Of a DNA stretch of 61,454 nt, positions 25,618-34,304 are shown in pieces. A program made the translations under genes and the position numbers. Below the pieces are notes generated by a model. It searched no databases, was not told where the DNA came from, and saw only the letters and a program-made list of their open reading frames with translations. Within the stretch, counting starts at the first letter, position 1. Each line of letters begins with the position of its first letter. This DNA comes from Megasphaera cerevisiae DSM 20462 (GTDB lineage: Bacteria; Bacillota; Negativicutes; Veillonellales; Megasphaeraceae). The DNA lies in contig NZ_LEKT01000013.1 of NCBI RefSeq assembly GCF_001045675.1, forward strand, positions 1 to 61,454. The letters are read 5' to 3'.

Positions 25618-26457
25618 TTATTCTCCCTGTTTGCAGCTCAATGCAATGCCAAGCGGAGTCACAAACATCGGATTTTGAGGTTTCATCGTGGGAAGCCGGG
25701 TCTGTTTGGCTATAATTTTTTCCATTCCCTGCAAGCAGCAGGTGCCGCCAACCAAATAGATTTCTTTAACATCATAGGCACGAATATGCCGCAAGATAAT
25801 AGATGCAACTTTTTCAATGACAGGCTGTAAGACAGGCAATATCTCTTTATGATTTTCAGGATTTCGTTTATATATTTCCGCTTCATCAAATGGCATCTTA
25901 TACGCCCCGGAAATAACCAGCGAAAAATGAGTGCCTCCCGTAGGTTCATCAGCAACATATACTACGTTACCATCCTTGAGAACCGCAATTCCTGTCGTCC
26001 CGCCGCCTACATCGACAATGGCTCCATCCCTGATTTTTAAAACGGCATTGGCTGCCGTCGGTTCATCCAGCACATTCGTAACCTCAAATCCCGCTCCCTC
26101 CACTACATTTTTAATGGCTCCTGAATCCAGTTCAAAGGTTCCCGGCGGCAAGGCTGCTGCCGCATAAACCAGCTCTGTTCCTAATTGCTTTTCTATTTTC
26201 TGTTTCATTTTACGTACAATATGAATTGCCCCGATATAATCAACCACCATACCGTCTTTTACAACATTGGCAAACTCATATGCGCCGGCAACAGGACGAA
26301 AATGTTCATCCAATACTGCCATAACAATATATGCCGTTCCCAGATCGACACCTGTATAATATACTGCCGATGGCGCAGTGATTGGTTTTTGGGTAACGGT
26401 CTCAAAATTTTCAATCAGCGTATTACAATAGGAAAATTCTGAATTTGCAAGTTTCAT
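25618..26457 (-). CDS. eutJ: EutJ-like Hsp70/actin-fold chaperone
   Basis: A 279-residue protein taken from the ATG at 26457 (MKLANSEFSYCNT), which has GAGAGG 7 bp upstream and overlaps the stop of the preceding gene; an upstream ATG at 26493 lies inside that gene. It shows the actin/Hsp70 ATPase motifs: VDLGTAYIVMAVLDE (phosphate 1), VDVGGGTTGIAVLKDGN (phosphate 2) and VGGTCCLQGM (adenosine). EutJ lacks the substrate-binding domain of DnaK. Its role is thought to be assembly or reactivation of the BMC enzyme, so its presence hints that a partner enzyme exists elsewhere in the genome. Confidence 0.92.
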   Translation of the reverse strand: MKLANSEFSYCNTLIENFETVTQKPITAPSAVYYTGVDLGTAYIVMAVLDEHFRPVAGAYEFANVVKDGMVVDYIGAIHIVRKMKQKIEKQLGTELVYAAAALPPGTFELDSGAIKNVVEGAGFEVTNVLDEPTAANAVLKIRDGAIVDVGGGTTGIAVLKDGNVVYVADEPTGGTHFSLVISGAYKMPFDEAEIYKRNPENHKEILPVLQPVIEKVASIILRHIRAYDVKEIYLVGGTCCLQGMEKIIAKQTRLPTMKPQNPMFVTPLGIALSCKQGE

Positions 26458-27143
26458 ATCAGACCTCTCAAACATTTTTCCATCATGATACAAAGGATAT
26501 CATCCAAACTTTGAAATAATTCAGATACCTCATCGCACCACGTTTTAACACTATGTTCATGATATTTCACCTCCAACAGCAGCGGTTCGGCATTTCTAAT
26601 GGCGGTCTGCACATGGTAAAGCCAAAGAATATTTTTTCTTTCTTTTTCATCTTTCGGCATGCTTTCCCAACACCATTCACAAGCAGTCCCGGCAGCACGT
26701 GCATGAAGTTCTGCTGCGGTACATCCCCAAAAAGTGACATGAGGCGCGCTTTTTTTTTGCTGACACAACTTGCAAGCTTGATGGATCCATTTGCTTAATG
26801 CTACAAGTTCTTCAGAAAAAGTAAATTCTGTATTACCATAAAATTGGGATGCCGCTAACAAAACCAGTGATTCTGTATGTTCCATATAACGAAGCAGTTT
26901 CAACAGAAGCCAATCTGTGGGAGGATTGATTTCCGTCGCTTTCTCAGCGGTATCCGCTGTACATCTCCTGTCTGAAGCAGATCCTTTTTTCTTGCCTGCC
27001 CGGCATGCTTCAAAAGAAATACGCCGATCAATCAAAAACTGTCTGGCACCGGGCGTAAGCCTTGTATCTGCCTGCGGGGAATACATGGTAAATTCGTTCT
27101 TTTTATAGAGTTTCCGCAGATCCATCTCGGTTATAAATCTCAA
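26454..27143 (-). CDS. Divergent EutT-like protein (cobalamin adenosyltransferase homologue?)
   Basis: A 229-residue protein starting at TTG (27143) behind a perfect AGGAGGTGAT. Residues 1-45 (FITEMDLRKLYKK, TRLTPGARQFLIDRR) match the N-terminus of EutT, and the last 60 residues (LYHVQTAIRNAE, LFQSLDDILCIMMEKC) resemble its C-terminal helices. The H-X11-CC-X2-C metal motif of Salmonella EutT is not visible. Cysteine pairs occur instead at ACKLC (near 125) and ACEWC (near 156), at different positions. It may be an adenosyltransferase with an altered metal site or a protein with another job. Confidence 0.65.
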   Translation of the reverse strand: MRFITEMDLRKLYKKNEFTMYSPQADTRLTPGARQFLIDRRISFEACRAGKKKGSASDRRCTADTAEKATEINPPTDWLLLKLLRYMEHTESLVLLAASQFYGNTEFTFSEELVALSKWIHQACKLCQQKKSAPHVTFWGCTAAELHARAAGTACEWCWESMPKDEKERKNILWLYHVQTAIRNAEPLLLEVKYHEHSVKTWCDEVSELFQSLDDILCIMMEKCLRGLI

Positions 27144-27167
27144 GCTATCACCTCCTTTAAAACGTTT

Positions 27168-27617
27168 TTATTCACTTCCTTTCGCATGGGATTTTAAGTA
27201 TGTTTCTAATGAAGTCAGTCCCGTTCCCGTTTTCATAGAAATGCGGAAAACAGGCGCCGTTACACCACTGCGTTGTAACTGCTGTACACATTTTAAACAA
27301 TTCTCCTGATGTGTATCGCATTTTGTGATAACTCCGATGACAGGACAATGAAAAATTCTCACAAATCCCGGTGAATAAACCTCTTCCGGGCGCGATTGAT
27401 CCACCAGCACCAGGACATGGGATGCTGCTTGTGCCGTGGCAATAAGATATTTATACATTCTCGCATTTTCCAAATAAGCTCCCGGCGTATCAATAGTCCG
27501 GCATCCATAAATCACATCCTGCGTATTTTTTATTGCCGCATCAGTCCGATTCAACCAATTCGCCAATGTGGATTTTCCTGACTGGCGTGCGCCTACAAGC
27601 ATGATTCTTTTTTTCAT
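27168..27617 (-). CDS. eutP: EutP/PduV-like small GTPase
   Basis: A 149-residue P-loop protein. GARQSGKS (residues 9-16) is the Walker A motif, DTPGAYLE near 43 is the G3 motif (DxxG variant) and ITKCDT near 108 matches NKxD-like G4 as TKCD. EutP/PduV proteins associate with BMCs, and PduV has been linked to compartment movement; EutP has reported acetate kinase activity. The start overlaps the preceding BMC gene as ATGA and has no ribosome site of its own, so translation is coupled. Confidence 0.88.
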   Translation of the reverse strand: MKKRIMLVGARQSGKSTLANWLNRTDAAIKNTQDVIYGCRTIDTPGAYLENARMYKYLIATAQAASHVLVLVDQSRPEEVYSPGFVRIFHCPVIGVITKCDTHQENCLKCVQQLQRSGVTAPVFRISMKTGTGLTSLETYLKSHAKGSE

Positions 27618-27970
27618 GTTTTTGTTATTTTTGCCGGCGTAAAGCCAAGTAAATGCTCCAGTGTCGTATTGATTTCTTTCATCGCGGTTTCCACGCTGGC
27701 AATATCTCCTGAAATAACCAACGACCCGGTGAACCGGTCTAAAAAACCAATTTCCACATCAGCTGCCTTTGTTGCAATATCGGCAGCTATAATTGCTGTT
27801 TCACATGGGGTCAGCGTAACGACGCCAATAGCTCCTCGACCGTCAATTCCCAGTCGATCATATATATCTGGAAGTGGTGAAGCAATGACATGTGTCAATG
27901 TAACTTGCTTTCCCGGCACGGATTCTTGAATGATACGGGTCTTGTTCTCTAATTGTTCTGTATCTCTCAT
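27614..27970 (-). CDS. Permuted BMC-H shell protein (EutS/PduU-like)
   Basis: A 118-residue shell protein of the circularly permuted EutS/PduU group. The N-terminal strand RIIQESVPGKQVTLTHVIA precedes the BMC core (GAIGVVTLTPCETAIIAADI, EIGFLDRFTGSLVISGDIAS). Permuted hexamers form a capped pore with a small beta-barrel. It sits near the promoter end of the operon, as eutS and pduU often do, and overlaps eutP by 4 bp. Confidence 0.93.
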   Translation of the reverse strand: MRDTEQLENKTRIIQESVPGKQVTLTHVIASPLPDIYDRLGIDGRGAIGVVTLTPCETAIIAADIATKAADVEIGFLDRFTGSLVISGDIASVETAMKEINTTLEHLLGFTPAKITKT

Positions 27971-28033
27971 GGTGTCACCCCGTATCGTGGATTGTCAATT
28001 CTGCACCTTCGTAACAACCCTATATACATCTAT

Positions 28034-29170
28034 TTAAATAGCACTTCGATACATGGCAATAATATCTTCTTTAGTTGGAGTCCTTGGATTCGTCGGCGTA
28101 CACCTGTCCAGCAACGCCTGTTCCGCCATTTTATCAACGGCATTAATAAAGGCTGATTCTTCAACACCGGCCGCACAAATACCGCTGGGAATTTCAAGAT
28201 GATTTTTCAATGTGCGTATGGCCTGTAAAAAATTAACGTAGCCTTCTCGCACCGTTCTGGAAGGAAGGCCAATAACCTTAGCCAAATTTGCATATTTTCC
28301 TACAGCATAAATATCCGACTTTCCTTTAATATCCGCATTGTATTCAATGACGGTATCCATAAGCAGCGCGTTAGAACGCCCATGAGAAAGGTGGAAGGTT
28401 CCCCCGAAAGCATGCGCCATACTATGCGTAATACCTAAATTAGCATTTGTAAAAGCCATACCCGCCATGCAGGATGCGGACTGGACACGTTCCCGTGCCG
28501 TTGTATCTTCCGCATTTTTAAAAAAGTCATATAAGTTGGAAAAAATAATTTGCACCGCTTTTTCAGCCAGCGCATCTGTGTAATCCGTTGCGGCCTTGGA
28601 AACATATGCTTCAATAGCATGTACCAGCGCATCCAGTCCTGTGTCAGCAATAATATGGGGCGGCAGCTTTTTTGTGCACGCCGAATCCAGTATAGCTACA
28701 TCGGGCAGCATCATCTGATCAATTAATGCTGTCTTTTTACCATTAATAGCAATAACTGAAAAATTTGTTACCTCTGATCCTGTACCGCTCGTCGATGGAA
28801 TGGCAATAAATAACGGCTGCTGATATTCTTTACCAGCAACAACAGCGGCTTGATGAAGAAAATACATCATCGCCTTCACTGTATCCATTGCCGACCCTCC
28901 GCCAAAGGCAATAATAATAGGCGCCGAATGTTCTGCATATTTTTTCAAAACATTCATGACTGATGCAATATCTGGTTCCGGCTTGACCGCTGTAAAGGTA
29001 TCACAGGGTATGCCGCCAGCCTCCAGATATGTCACGGCATCTTTTAAATATCCCAACGAATCAATAACCGGATCTGCAAGAATAAATGCGCGAGACCCGT
29101 GAATTTCTTTCAAAAATGCCATAGATCCTTCACTAAAATAAATTTTAGGCTTAATTCCAAATGTTTTCAT
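28034..29170 (-). CDS. Iron-containing alcohol dehydrogenase of the BMC operon (EutG/PduQ-like)
   Basis: A 378-residue group III alcohol dehydrogenase. NAD binding is shown by AFGGGSAMDTVKAMM near residue 95. The iron ligands lie in DTGLDALVHAIEAY near 195 and in GITHSMAHAFGGTFHLSHG near 262. It should interconvert the aldehyde with its alcohol and NADH with NAD, recycling cofactor privately for the acylating dehydrogenase. No terminal targeting peptide is obvious. As first gene of the operon it follows a long leader (about 500 bp to the divergent kinase gene). If the pathway starts from ethanol, this would be its entry enzyme. Confidence 0.92.
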   Translation of the reverse strand: MKTFGIKPKIYFSEGSMAFLKEIHGSRAFILADPVIDSLGYLKDAVTYLEAGGIPCDTFTAVKPEPDIASVMNVLKKYAEHSAPIIIAFGGGSAMDTVKAMMYFLHQAAVVAGKEYQQPLFIAIPSTSGTGSEVTNFSVIAINGKKTALIDQMMLPDVAILDSACTKKLPPHIIADTGLDALVHAIEAYVSKAATDYTDALAEKAVQIIFSNLYDFFKNAEDTTARERVQSASCMAGMAFTNANLGITHSMAHAFGGTFHLSHGRSNALLMDTVIEYNADIKGKSDIYAVGKYANLAKVIGLPSRTVREGYVNFLQAIRTLKNHLEIPSGICAAGVEESAFINAVDKMAEQALLDRCTPTNPRTPTKEDIIAMYRSAI

Positions 29171-29457
29171 GCTTTACATCACCTCAGTATGTTGACCCAA
29201 TATTTCCGTTTCTACATTTCTTTACCCTCACTACGGGTGCCGGCAGCAATACATTATGTAAAAACATCGCCCCTCTCATTTATCTTTGACTTTCTTACCG
29301 GAAGTCAAAGCTGCCTGCCAGTAATTTCCCTGCACCGTACTTTTCGTTCTAAACATTAGCTATTCTTTTATAGAATAGTTAAGATGCCTTTTTGATGATG
29401 CCTAAATTGTAACATGTTCAAATTTTTTTTTATTGAAAAAACGATATATATCCTTAG

Positions 29458-29546
29458 TACTTTTTGAACTAATGACAATTTACATAAAATGTTACTTTTT
29501 AGCACAAAAATGACATTTTTCTATTATTAATATTACTTTTTTGAAA
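29458..29546 (+). repeat. Three direct repeats of a TTACTTTTT(T)GAA motif
   Basis: TACTTTTTGAA (29458-29468), TTACTTTTTAG (29492-29502) and TTACTTTTTTGAAA (29533-29546) point the same way at about 34- and 41-bp spacing. AraC-family regulators bind directly repeated half-sites, and the gene for such a regulator is 1.3 kb away. The AT-rich setting makes chance matches possible. Confidence 0.45.
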
Positions 29547-29559
29547 TAAAATATTTTTT

Positions 29560-29587
29560 TTGAAATTTCTCAAATACTTAGTATAAT
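29560..29587 (+). promoter_or_regulatory. Promoter of the PocR-type kinase operon
   Basis: TTGAAA (29560-29565), a 16-bp spacer and a perfect TATAAT (29582-29587). The start codon with AAGGAGG follows 87 bp later. Confidence 0.7.
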
Positions 29588-29674
29588 AAAATCATAAGAT
29601 TACCAATATTCAAAATTAAAATCACTATTTTCTATAGCTATGGCCCACCATATTTTGAAGAAGGAGGAACTTTA

Positions 29675-30874
29675 ATGACTAGTCAACATCTGTTGAGAGA
29701 TATTCGGTTAAAAAAAATTAATAACAGCATAAAGGATCTTAATAGTTTACTTTCTCTTTCAAAAATACCACTGCATCTCGTATCTTCTGATGGCGTCATA
29801 TTAACGGAATTAAGTCCCCCTCCCGATTTTTGCAAATGCATCTGCCAAAAATCTGAGGGCGTATTATGCGAAGACTATACCTGCTATTCCGGAACCCAAA
29901 ATGACATTCGATTCAATTGCCGTTTTGGGTTGCAGAATTTCATCTTTCCTATCAAGATCGAACAAGACTTTCAGCTTTATCTCGTCGGAGGACAAGTTTA
30001 TAACCGCCAAGCGATATATAAAAAATATATGATCAATGTAGACTCGCTGGCCCGTGAAAAGAATCAATCCCGCGAACTTATCGCCAAACTAGTTGGCAGC
30101 ATAAAAAATATGGAGGAGGATCAAATCTCTTTTTGCGAACAAATAGTAAAATATATTACTCTAAATATTTCTGAATCACTCAAAAGCACAAACATCAAAA
30201 TTGCACAGCTTTCTTTTGAAAAAAATATGCTGGAACAAAAAGTCAAAGACCTTCAAATGAAGAACAGCTTTCTAGTCGTAAACCCCCACTTTGTATTCAA
30301 TACATTGAATACAATTGCTAGAATAGCCTATTTTGAAAAATCATATAAAACGGAAGAATTAATTTATTGCTTATCCGACTTACTTCGATATAATCTAAAA
30401 CAAAATGATAAGTTGCACACGCTTCAAAAGGAAATTGAAAATATAAAAAAATATTTATACATTCAAAAAATCCGTTTTAAAAATCGTTTGAATTATGAAA
30501 TTAACATTCCACCAAAATTAGAAACATATCGCATCCCCAATATGATTCTGCAGCCAATTATCGAAAATGCTTTGATTCATGGCATAATGCCCAAACATGA
30601 AGGAGGAAGTATCCGAATCACGGCAAAGGAGGGAATCGACTACGTCACAATTAAAGTAATTGACAACGGTCAGGGATTTCCTGCCGAAACGTTATCTCTT
30701 CTGACCCACTCAGACCAGCTCAGCGAACCCTCCCTTTCCTGCAGTAAAAACATTGGACTATGCAGTACAGATAGGCGAATTAAACACTTTTTTGGAGAAA
30801 CATATGGCATTTATATTGAAAAGTCAGACTCCAGCGGCAGCATCGTTGGAATCACCCTTCCTAACAGCACCTGA
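29675..30874 (+). CDS. PocR-domain sensor histidine kinase
   Basis: A 399-residue kinase with no membrane segments. Residues 1-165 are a PocR sensory domain with a cysteine-rich patch (FCKCICQKSEGVLCEDYTC) and FPIKIEQDFQLYLVGGQV; a coiled coil follows (residues ~170-200). The LytS-type phosphoacceptor region VNPHFVFNTLNTIARIAY lies near 205 and the HATPase has IIENALIHGIM and DNGQGFPAE. PocR domains sense small hydroxylated compounds such as 1,3-propanediol and are typical of BMC regulators. The soluble layout suggests it detects an internal substrate or product of the compartment. Confidence 0.92.
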   Translation: MTSQHLLRDIRLKKINNSIKDLNSLLSLSKIPLHLVSSDGVILTELSPPPDFCKCICQKSEGVLCEDYTCYSGTQNDIRFNCRFGLQNFIFPIKIEQDFQLYLVGGQVYNRQAIYKKYMINVDSLAREKNQSRELIAKLVGSIKNMEEDQISFCEQIVKYITLNISESLKSTNIKIAQLSFEKNMLEQKVKDLQMKNSFLVVNPHFVFNTLNTIARIAYFEKSYKTEELIYCLSDLLRYNLKQNDKLHTLQKEIENIKKYLYIQKIRFKNRLNYEINIPPKLETYRIPNMILQPIIENALIHGIMPKHEGGSIRITAKEGIDYVTIKVIDNGQGFPAETLSLLTHSDQLSEPSLSCSKNIGLCSTDRRIKHFFGETYGIYIEKSDSSGSIVGITLPNST

Positions 30875-30886
30875 TGCGAGGCGATC

Positions 30887-31669
30887 GTGATGCACACAAT
30901 TCTAATTGTAGAAGATGAATTACTAGAACAGCAATTTTTAAAGGAAATTATCACCGAAGAACTGCAGAACACAGATAAAATTATAACGTGTACCACCGGT
31001 ACAGAATCAATTCAATGTACAAAAACGTATTATCCTGATATCATCTTTATGGACATACTGCTTCCTGAATTAGATGGTCTGGACGCGCTGAATCAAATAC
31101 GAAAAATACATTCTGATGTATCAGTCGTCATTTTGTCAGGATATTCTGATTTTTCATACGCTCAAAAAGCCATTCATCTTCATGTCCAAGAATACCTACT
31201 GAAACCGATCCGGCCCATCGAAATACGTCAAACAATCCGTCGCCTTCTCTCGCAACACACGAGCATGGAGATTTCCAGGGTACCCATCGCGCAAGAATCA
31301 CAATCTGTCAGTTTAACACATTCGAAATATACCAATAGTATCGAAAAGGTATTGCAATATATCCATGAAAATTTCAAAAAAAAATTGTCACTGAAAGATG
31401 TGTCCGCGCATGTATACATGAATCCGCAATATTTAAGCCGCCTTTTTAAAAAGGAAGTGGGAGTAAGCTGCGTGGATTATATCAACCACCTTAAAATCAT
31501 GTATGCCTGTGATTTATTAAGCGGCACAGATGAGCCTATCTGCCATGTTTCCTGTATATGTGGTTTTTCTGATCAATCCTATTTTAATCGTGTATTTATT
31601 AACCAAAAGCACATTACGCCAAAGGAATTTCGCAGAAATTGCAAAGTCGAACAAGCCGAAATCTTATAA
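30887..31669 (+). CDS. AraC-type DNA-binding response regulator
   Basis: A 260-residue regulator. The receiver domain (about 1-120) has the acidic pair VEDE and the phosphorylated Asp56 in IIFMDILLPELDG, with K near 106 in YLLKPIRP. The C-terminal AraC double helix-turn-helix (about 155-255) has VHMNPQYLSR-type and CGFSDQSYFNRVF motifs. The start may be GTG at 30887 or the adjacent ATG at 30890. It follows the kinase by 12 bp and is divergent from the BMC operon, so it is the presumed activator of that operon. Confidence 0.92.
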   Translation: MMHTILIVEDELLEQQFLKEIITEELQNTDKIITCTTGTESIQCTKTYYPDIIFMDILLPELDGLDALNQIRKIHSDVSVVILSGYSDFSYAQKAIHLHVQEYLLKPIRPIEIRQTIRRLLSQHTSMEISRVPIAQESQSVSLTHSKYTNSIEKVLQYIHENFKKKLSLKDVSAHVYMNPQYLSRLFKKEVGVSCVDYINHLKIMYACDLLSGTDEPICHVSCICGFSDQSYFNRVFINQKHITPKEFRRNCKVEQAEIL

Positions 31670-31702
31670 AACAGCATTATACATACATTTTTTTGTAAAA
31701 AA

Positions 31703-31731
31703 CGTCCCTTGCGTAGATAACGCAAGGGACG
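31703..31731. terminator. Terminator between response regulator and MFS gene
   Basis: CGTCCCTTGCGT (31703-31714) and ACGCAAGGGACG (31720-31731) form a perfect 12-bp stem with a 5-nt loop, between two convergent genes. A/T runs flank both sides. Confidence 0.88.
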
Positions 31732-31818
31732 CTCCATTTTCATTCTAATATGTTATTCTTTCGTCAGAAACGGATAGACTATGCTGCAGTCCCCGGTTTA
31801 CCACGGGACGCCAAGACC

Positions 31819-33219
31819 TTAGACTATCTTTTTTCTCTCCGCCGATATTTTTTGAATCCCCAAGTAGGCAATCACTACAGTACCCACCATATACGCTGCT
31901 GTAATATAAAAAGTCAAATGATACGAATGAATCAACAATTCCCGTGGCGCATCTATAACCGCATAGCCCCAGGAAATAAGAAATAATGCAAACAAAGAAC
32001 TCATAACCGCAGCCCCTGTAATTTGCCCCAGCGTCCGGCCCAGCGCCAATAAGGCCGAAATAACACCGCGTTGATTTGACTGGGCATTTCCCATAACCAT
32101 GATATTATTAGGCGTTTGAAAAAATGTCAATCCCGTATTAATTAACGCCAGACGCCAGCAAAAATCAAAAATCGTCTGCGACGCGCCTAACGTTGTCATC
32201 GCAATATTTCCGGCTACCATGAGCAGAATACCGGCAATCATAATTTTCCTCGCTGCTATATATTTTGTCAGCGCACCGGCCACATACCCTAATGTTCCCG
32301 TAAAAACCGGCCCTACAGACAACGCCATTCCTATTTGCAGTTCTGAAAACCCGTTGACGCCGGCAAGAAAAAAGGCCGCCAGCAATTGCACACACATCAT
32401 ATTCGCATATACAAGAACACTGGTCAACAGGCTGGAGGATAAAAGACGGTCTTGAAAGACATGTAATTGAATAAGCGGGTATCCAATCCGGCGTTCGCGC
32501 CGAATAAAGAAGAAAAGCGCCAGAAACGTCCCGACGCACAATGCATATACAGGGCGGGAAAAAAAGCCGTACGTTTCACTTTCTGTCATTGCGCAAATAT
32601 AACAAATCAGGGTAATTGCCAGCAAAATAGTACCATAGACATCAAATTCCACCTTTTTTGCTGGCTTTGTTTCTGGCAGATAGAGCCAAATACCCAAAAT
32701 AGATACTATTCCCAGCGGGACATTAATATAAAAAATAGAGGCCCAGCCAAAATGTTCAATAAAAACACCGCCCAGCGTAGGTCCTACGGCAAAACCAAAA
32801 GATATCATTGATGTTAAAACCGTCATAACTGCTGTAATATGGAATACCGGCACAGCATCCTGCGCAATAGCAAAGCTTAATGCCATAAGAACCGCAGCTC
32901 CCAGTCCCTGCATGATGCGAAATACAATCAGGACATGAACATTCCAGGCAAGGCCGCATAACGCAGACGATATAATAAACACGAACAGGCCGCCCATATA
33001 AATTTGTTTTTTTCCAAATAAATCCCCTAATCGTCCTACACCAACAATAGCCGATGCTAAAGACAGCAAGTAACCTAAAATAACCCACTGCGAAGCGGCA
33101 AACGTCGTATCAAAAACATGGACCAGCAATGGCAGGGCAACGTTGACGATACTGGTATCCAACGTCGACATAAAAATAGCAACAGCTAAACTGGCAGTAA
33201 TACAAATAAGTGGTTTCAT
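31819..33219 (-). CDS. DHA2-family MFS drug/solute exporter (EmrB/QacA-like)
   Basis: A 466-residue major facilitator with about 14 hydrophobic segments. The DHA2 signature STLDTSIVNVALPLLV is at residues 19-34, followed by the motif A-like GRLGDLFGKKQIYMGG near 62 and the antiporter motif C-like SFGFAVGPTLGGVFIEHFG near 140. Such proteins expel drugs, dyes or organic acids in exchange for protons. It has its own ribosome site (GGAGA) and no repressor gene adjacent, so the substrate cannot be inferred. Confidence 0.88.
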   Translation of the reverse strand: MKPLICITASLAVAIFMSTLDTSIVNVALPLLVHVFDTTFAASQWVILGYLLSLASAIVGVGRLGDLFGKKQIYMGGLFVFIISSALCGLAWNVHVLIVFRIMQGLGAAVLMALSFAIAQDAVPVFHITAVMTVLTSMISFGFAVGPTLGGVFIEHFGWASIFYINVPLGIVSILGIWLYLPETKPAKKVEFDVYGTILLAITLICYICAMTESETYGFFSRPVYALCVGTFLALFFFIRRERRIGYPLIQLHVFQDRLLSSSLLTSVLVYANMMCVQLLAAFFLAGVNGFSELQIGMALSVGPVFTGTLGYVAGALTKYIAARKIMIAGILLMVAGNIAMTTLGASQTIFDFCWRLALINTGLTFFQTPNNIMVMGNAQSNQRGVISALLALGRTLGQITGAAVMSSLFALFLISWGYAVIDAPRELLIHSYHLTFYITAAYMVGTVVIAYLGIQKISAERKKIV

Positions 33220-33382
33220 GGTTATCTCTCCTAATTAGCCGCATGAGCAATAAAATATAGACGATCATACTATTTACCGTCATCTGCAGTTAAATATGCA
33301 GCCATTTACACAGCCTCTATTTTCCTTGCAGACTTATACATACAGAACAGGCTCCGCATATCCGTGCACATCGCAACATAAA

Positions 33383-33414
33383 AACACGCCGGAAATAAAA
33401 TATTTCTGACGTGC
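33383..33414 (-). terminator. Terminator of the flavin reductase-SDR pair
   Basis: On the - strand CACGTCAGAAATA pairs with TATTTCCGGCGTG (one mismatch, one wobble) and is followed by TTTTTATG. The rest of the gap 33220-33527 holds the leader of the MFS gene and no gene. Confidence 0.75.
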
Positions 33415-33527
33415 TCTTTTTACAAGCTATGTCATTACCAGAAAATTAGACTCTGCCGACTACAGCAGACCGCACAGCATTTACGCCGCCTGCCGGCCCG
33501 AATGACACTGCCAGCATATGCGGCCTA

Positions 33528-34304
33528 TTATACTACATGCGGCTGGCCTGTTGAAGCGCTGGTGCCTCCATCAACAGGAAGTACGACGCCTGTAATATAC
33601 GCCGCATCAGGCGAAGCCAAAAACAATACTGCCGGAGCAATATCTGACGGCTTTCCCGGCCGTCCCAAAGGAATACGATTGACAAATTGAGAAAGCAATT
33701 CCGGTTTATCAGCCACCCCTGCCGTCATATCCGTCACCGTAAAGGCAGGCGCGACCGCATTCACGCGAATTCCTTTTTCTCCCCAATCCAACGCCAGCGA
33801 CCGGATAAATCCGGTAACAGCATGCTTCGTCGCATTATAAGCCGCCTGTTTCCAGTCTCCATTCAGTCCGGACACGGATGAAACAGCAATTAAGGTGCCT
33901 CCTGATGCCGCCAAGGCAGGAAAAGCCGCCTTAGCAAGATAGAATAATGCGTCAATATTGACTGACCGCATCCGTTCCCACCCCGGCTGATCCAGTGCCG
34001 TCACATCGCCGCCTTCAAAAATACCAGCGTTGCTAACGACCACATCCAAGCGGCCAAAATGTGCCAGAACCGCTTTTACAATTTGTGCCGGGGCCTCCGG
34101 TTCAGAAATATCCTTGGAGATCGTTAAGGAACGTTCCCCCGAATATGCCGCTACCGTCTCCCGCAAAGCCTCCATACGCCGTCCGACAACAGCGACGGAC
34201 GCATGATTATCCAAAAAGGCCTGCGCAATAGCCCTCCCCATACCGCTGCCCCCTCCGGTCACCAGGACAATTTTATCATTATATGAATATAAATTTTGAG
34301 TCAT
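33528..34304 (-). CDS. Short-chain dehydrogenase/reductase
   Basis: A 258-residue classical SDR. The nucleotide motif TGGGSGMG (residues 16-23), NAG in VVSNAGIF near 90, the catalytic Ser in LIAVSSVSG near 140, and YNATK near 153 are all present, as is the C-terminal substrate-loop stretch NRIPLGRPGKPSDIA. It is NAD(P)-dependent with an alcohol/ketone substrate that cannot be named. The flavin reductase gene lies 108 bp upstream on the same strand, and a LysR gene is divergent to that, so the three form a small regulated cluster. Confidence 0.9.
   Translation of the reverse strand: MTQNLYSYNDKIVLVTGGGSGMGRAIAQAFLDNHASVAVVGRRMEALRETVAAYSGERSLTISKDISEPEAPAQIVKAVLAHFGRLDVVVSNAGIFEGGDVTALDQPGWERMRSVNIDALFYLAKAAFPALAASGGTLIAVSSVSGLNGDWKQAAYNATKHAVTGFIRSLALDWGEKGIRVNAVAPAFTVTDMTAGVADKPELLSQFVNRIPLGRPGKPSDIAPAVLFLASPDAAYITGVVLPVDGGTSASTGQPHVV

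Larger units (their letters stand above)
29171..29674. promoter_or_regulatory. Divergent control region between the BMC operon and its two-component system
   Basis: A 504-bp gene-free region. On the BMC side, a hairpin (CTTTGACTT 29284-29292 with AAGTCAAAG 29302-29310) and a palindrome CTATTC-TTTTATA-GAATAG (29360-29378) lie in the long leader. The middle (29400-29560) is extremely AT-rich and holds three TTACTTTTT-like direct repeats. The promoter of the kinase is at 29560-29587. The region most likely holds the sites of the AraC-type response regulator. Confidence 0.6.

Noticed and set aside
29171-29420. Possible cobalamin riboswitch in the BMC leader
   Set aside because: The leader has hairpins, but the conserved B12-box and GCCACTG-type core blocks are not found, so no riboswitch is called.
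29171-29420. EutV/ANTAR-type double hairpin antitermination site
   Set aside because: The response regulator has an AraC DNA-binding domain, not ANTAR, and the paired conserved hexaloops are not seen.
19272-31669. Glycyl-radical, diol dehydratase or ethanolamine lyase gene in the BMC locus
   Set aside because: All long frames were examined; none has a glycyl-radical RVxG motif protein of about 800 residues, PduCDE or EutBC features.
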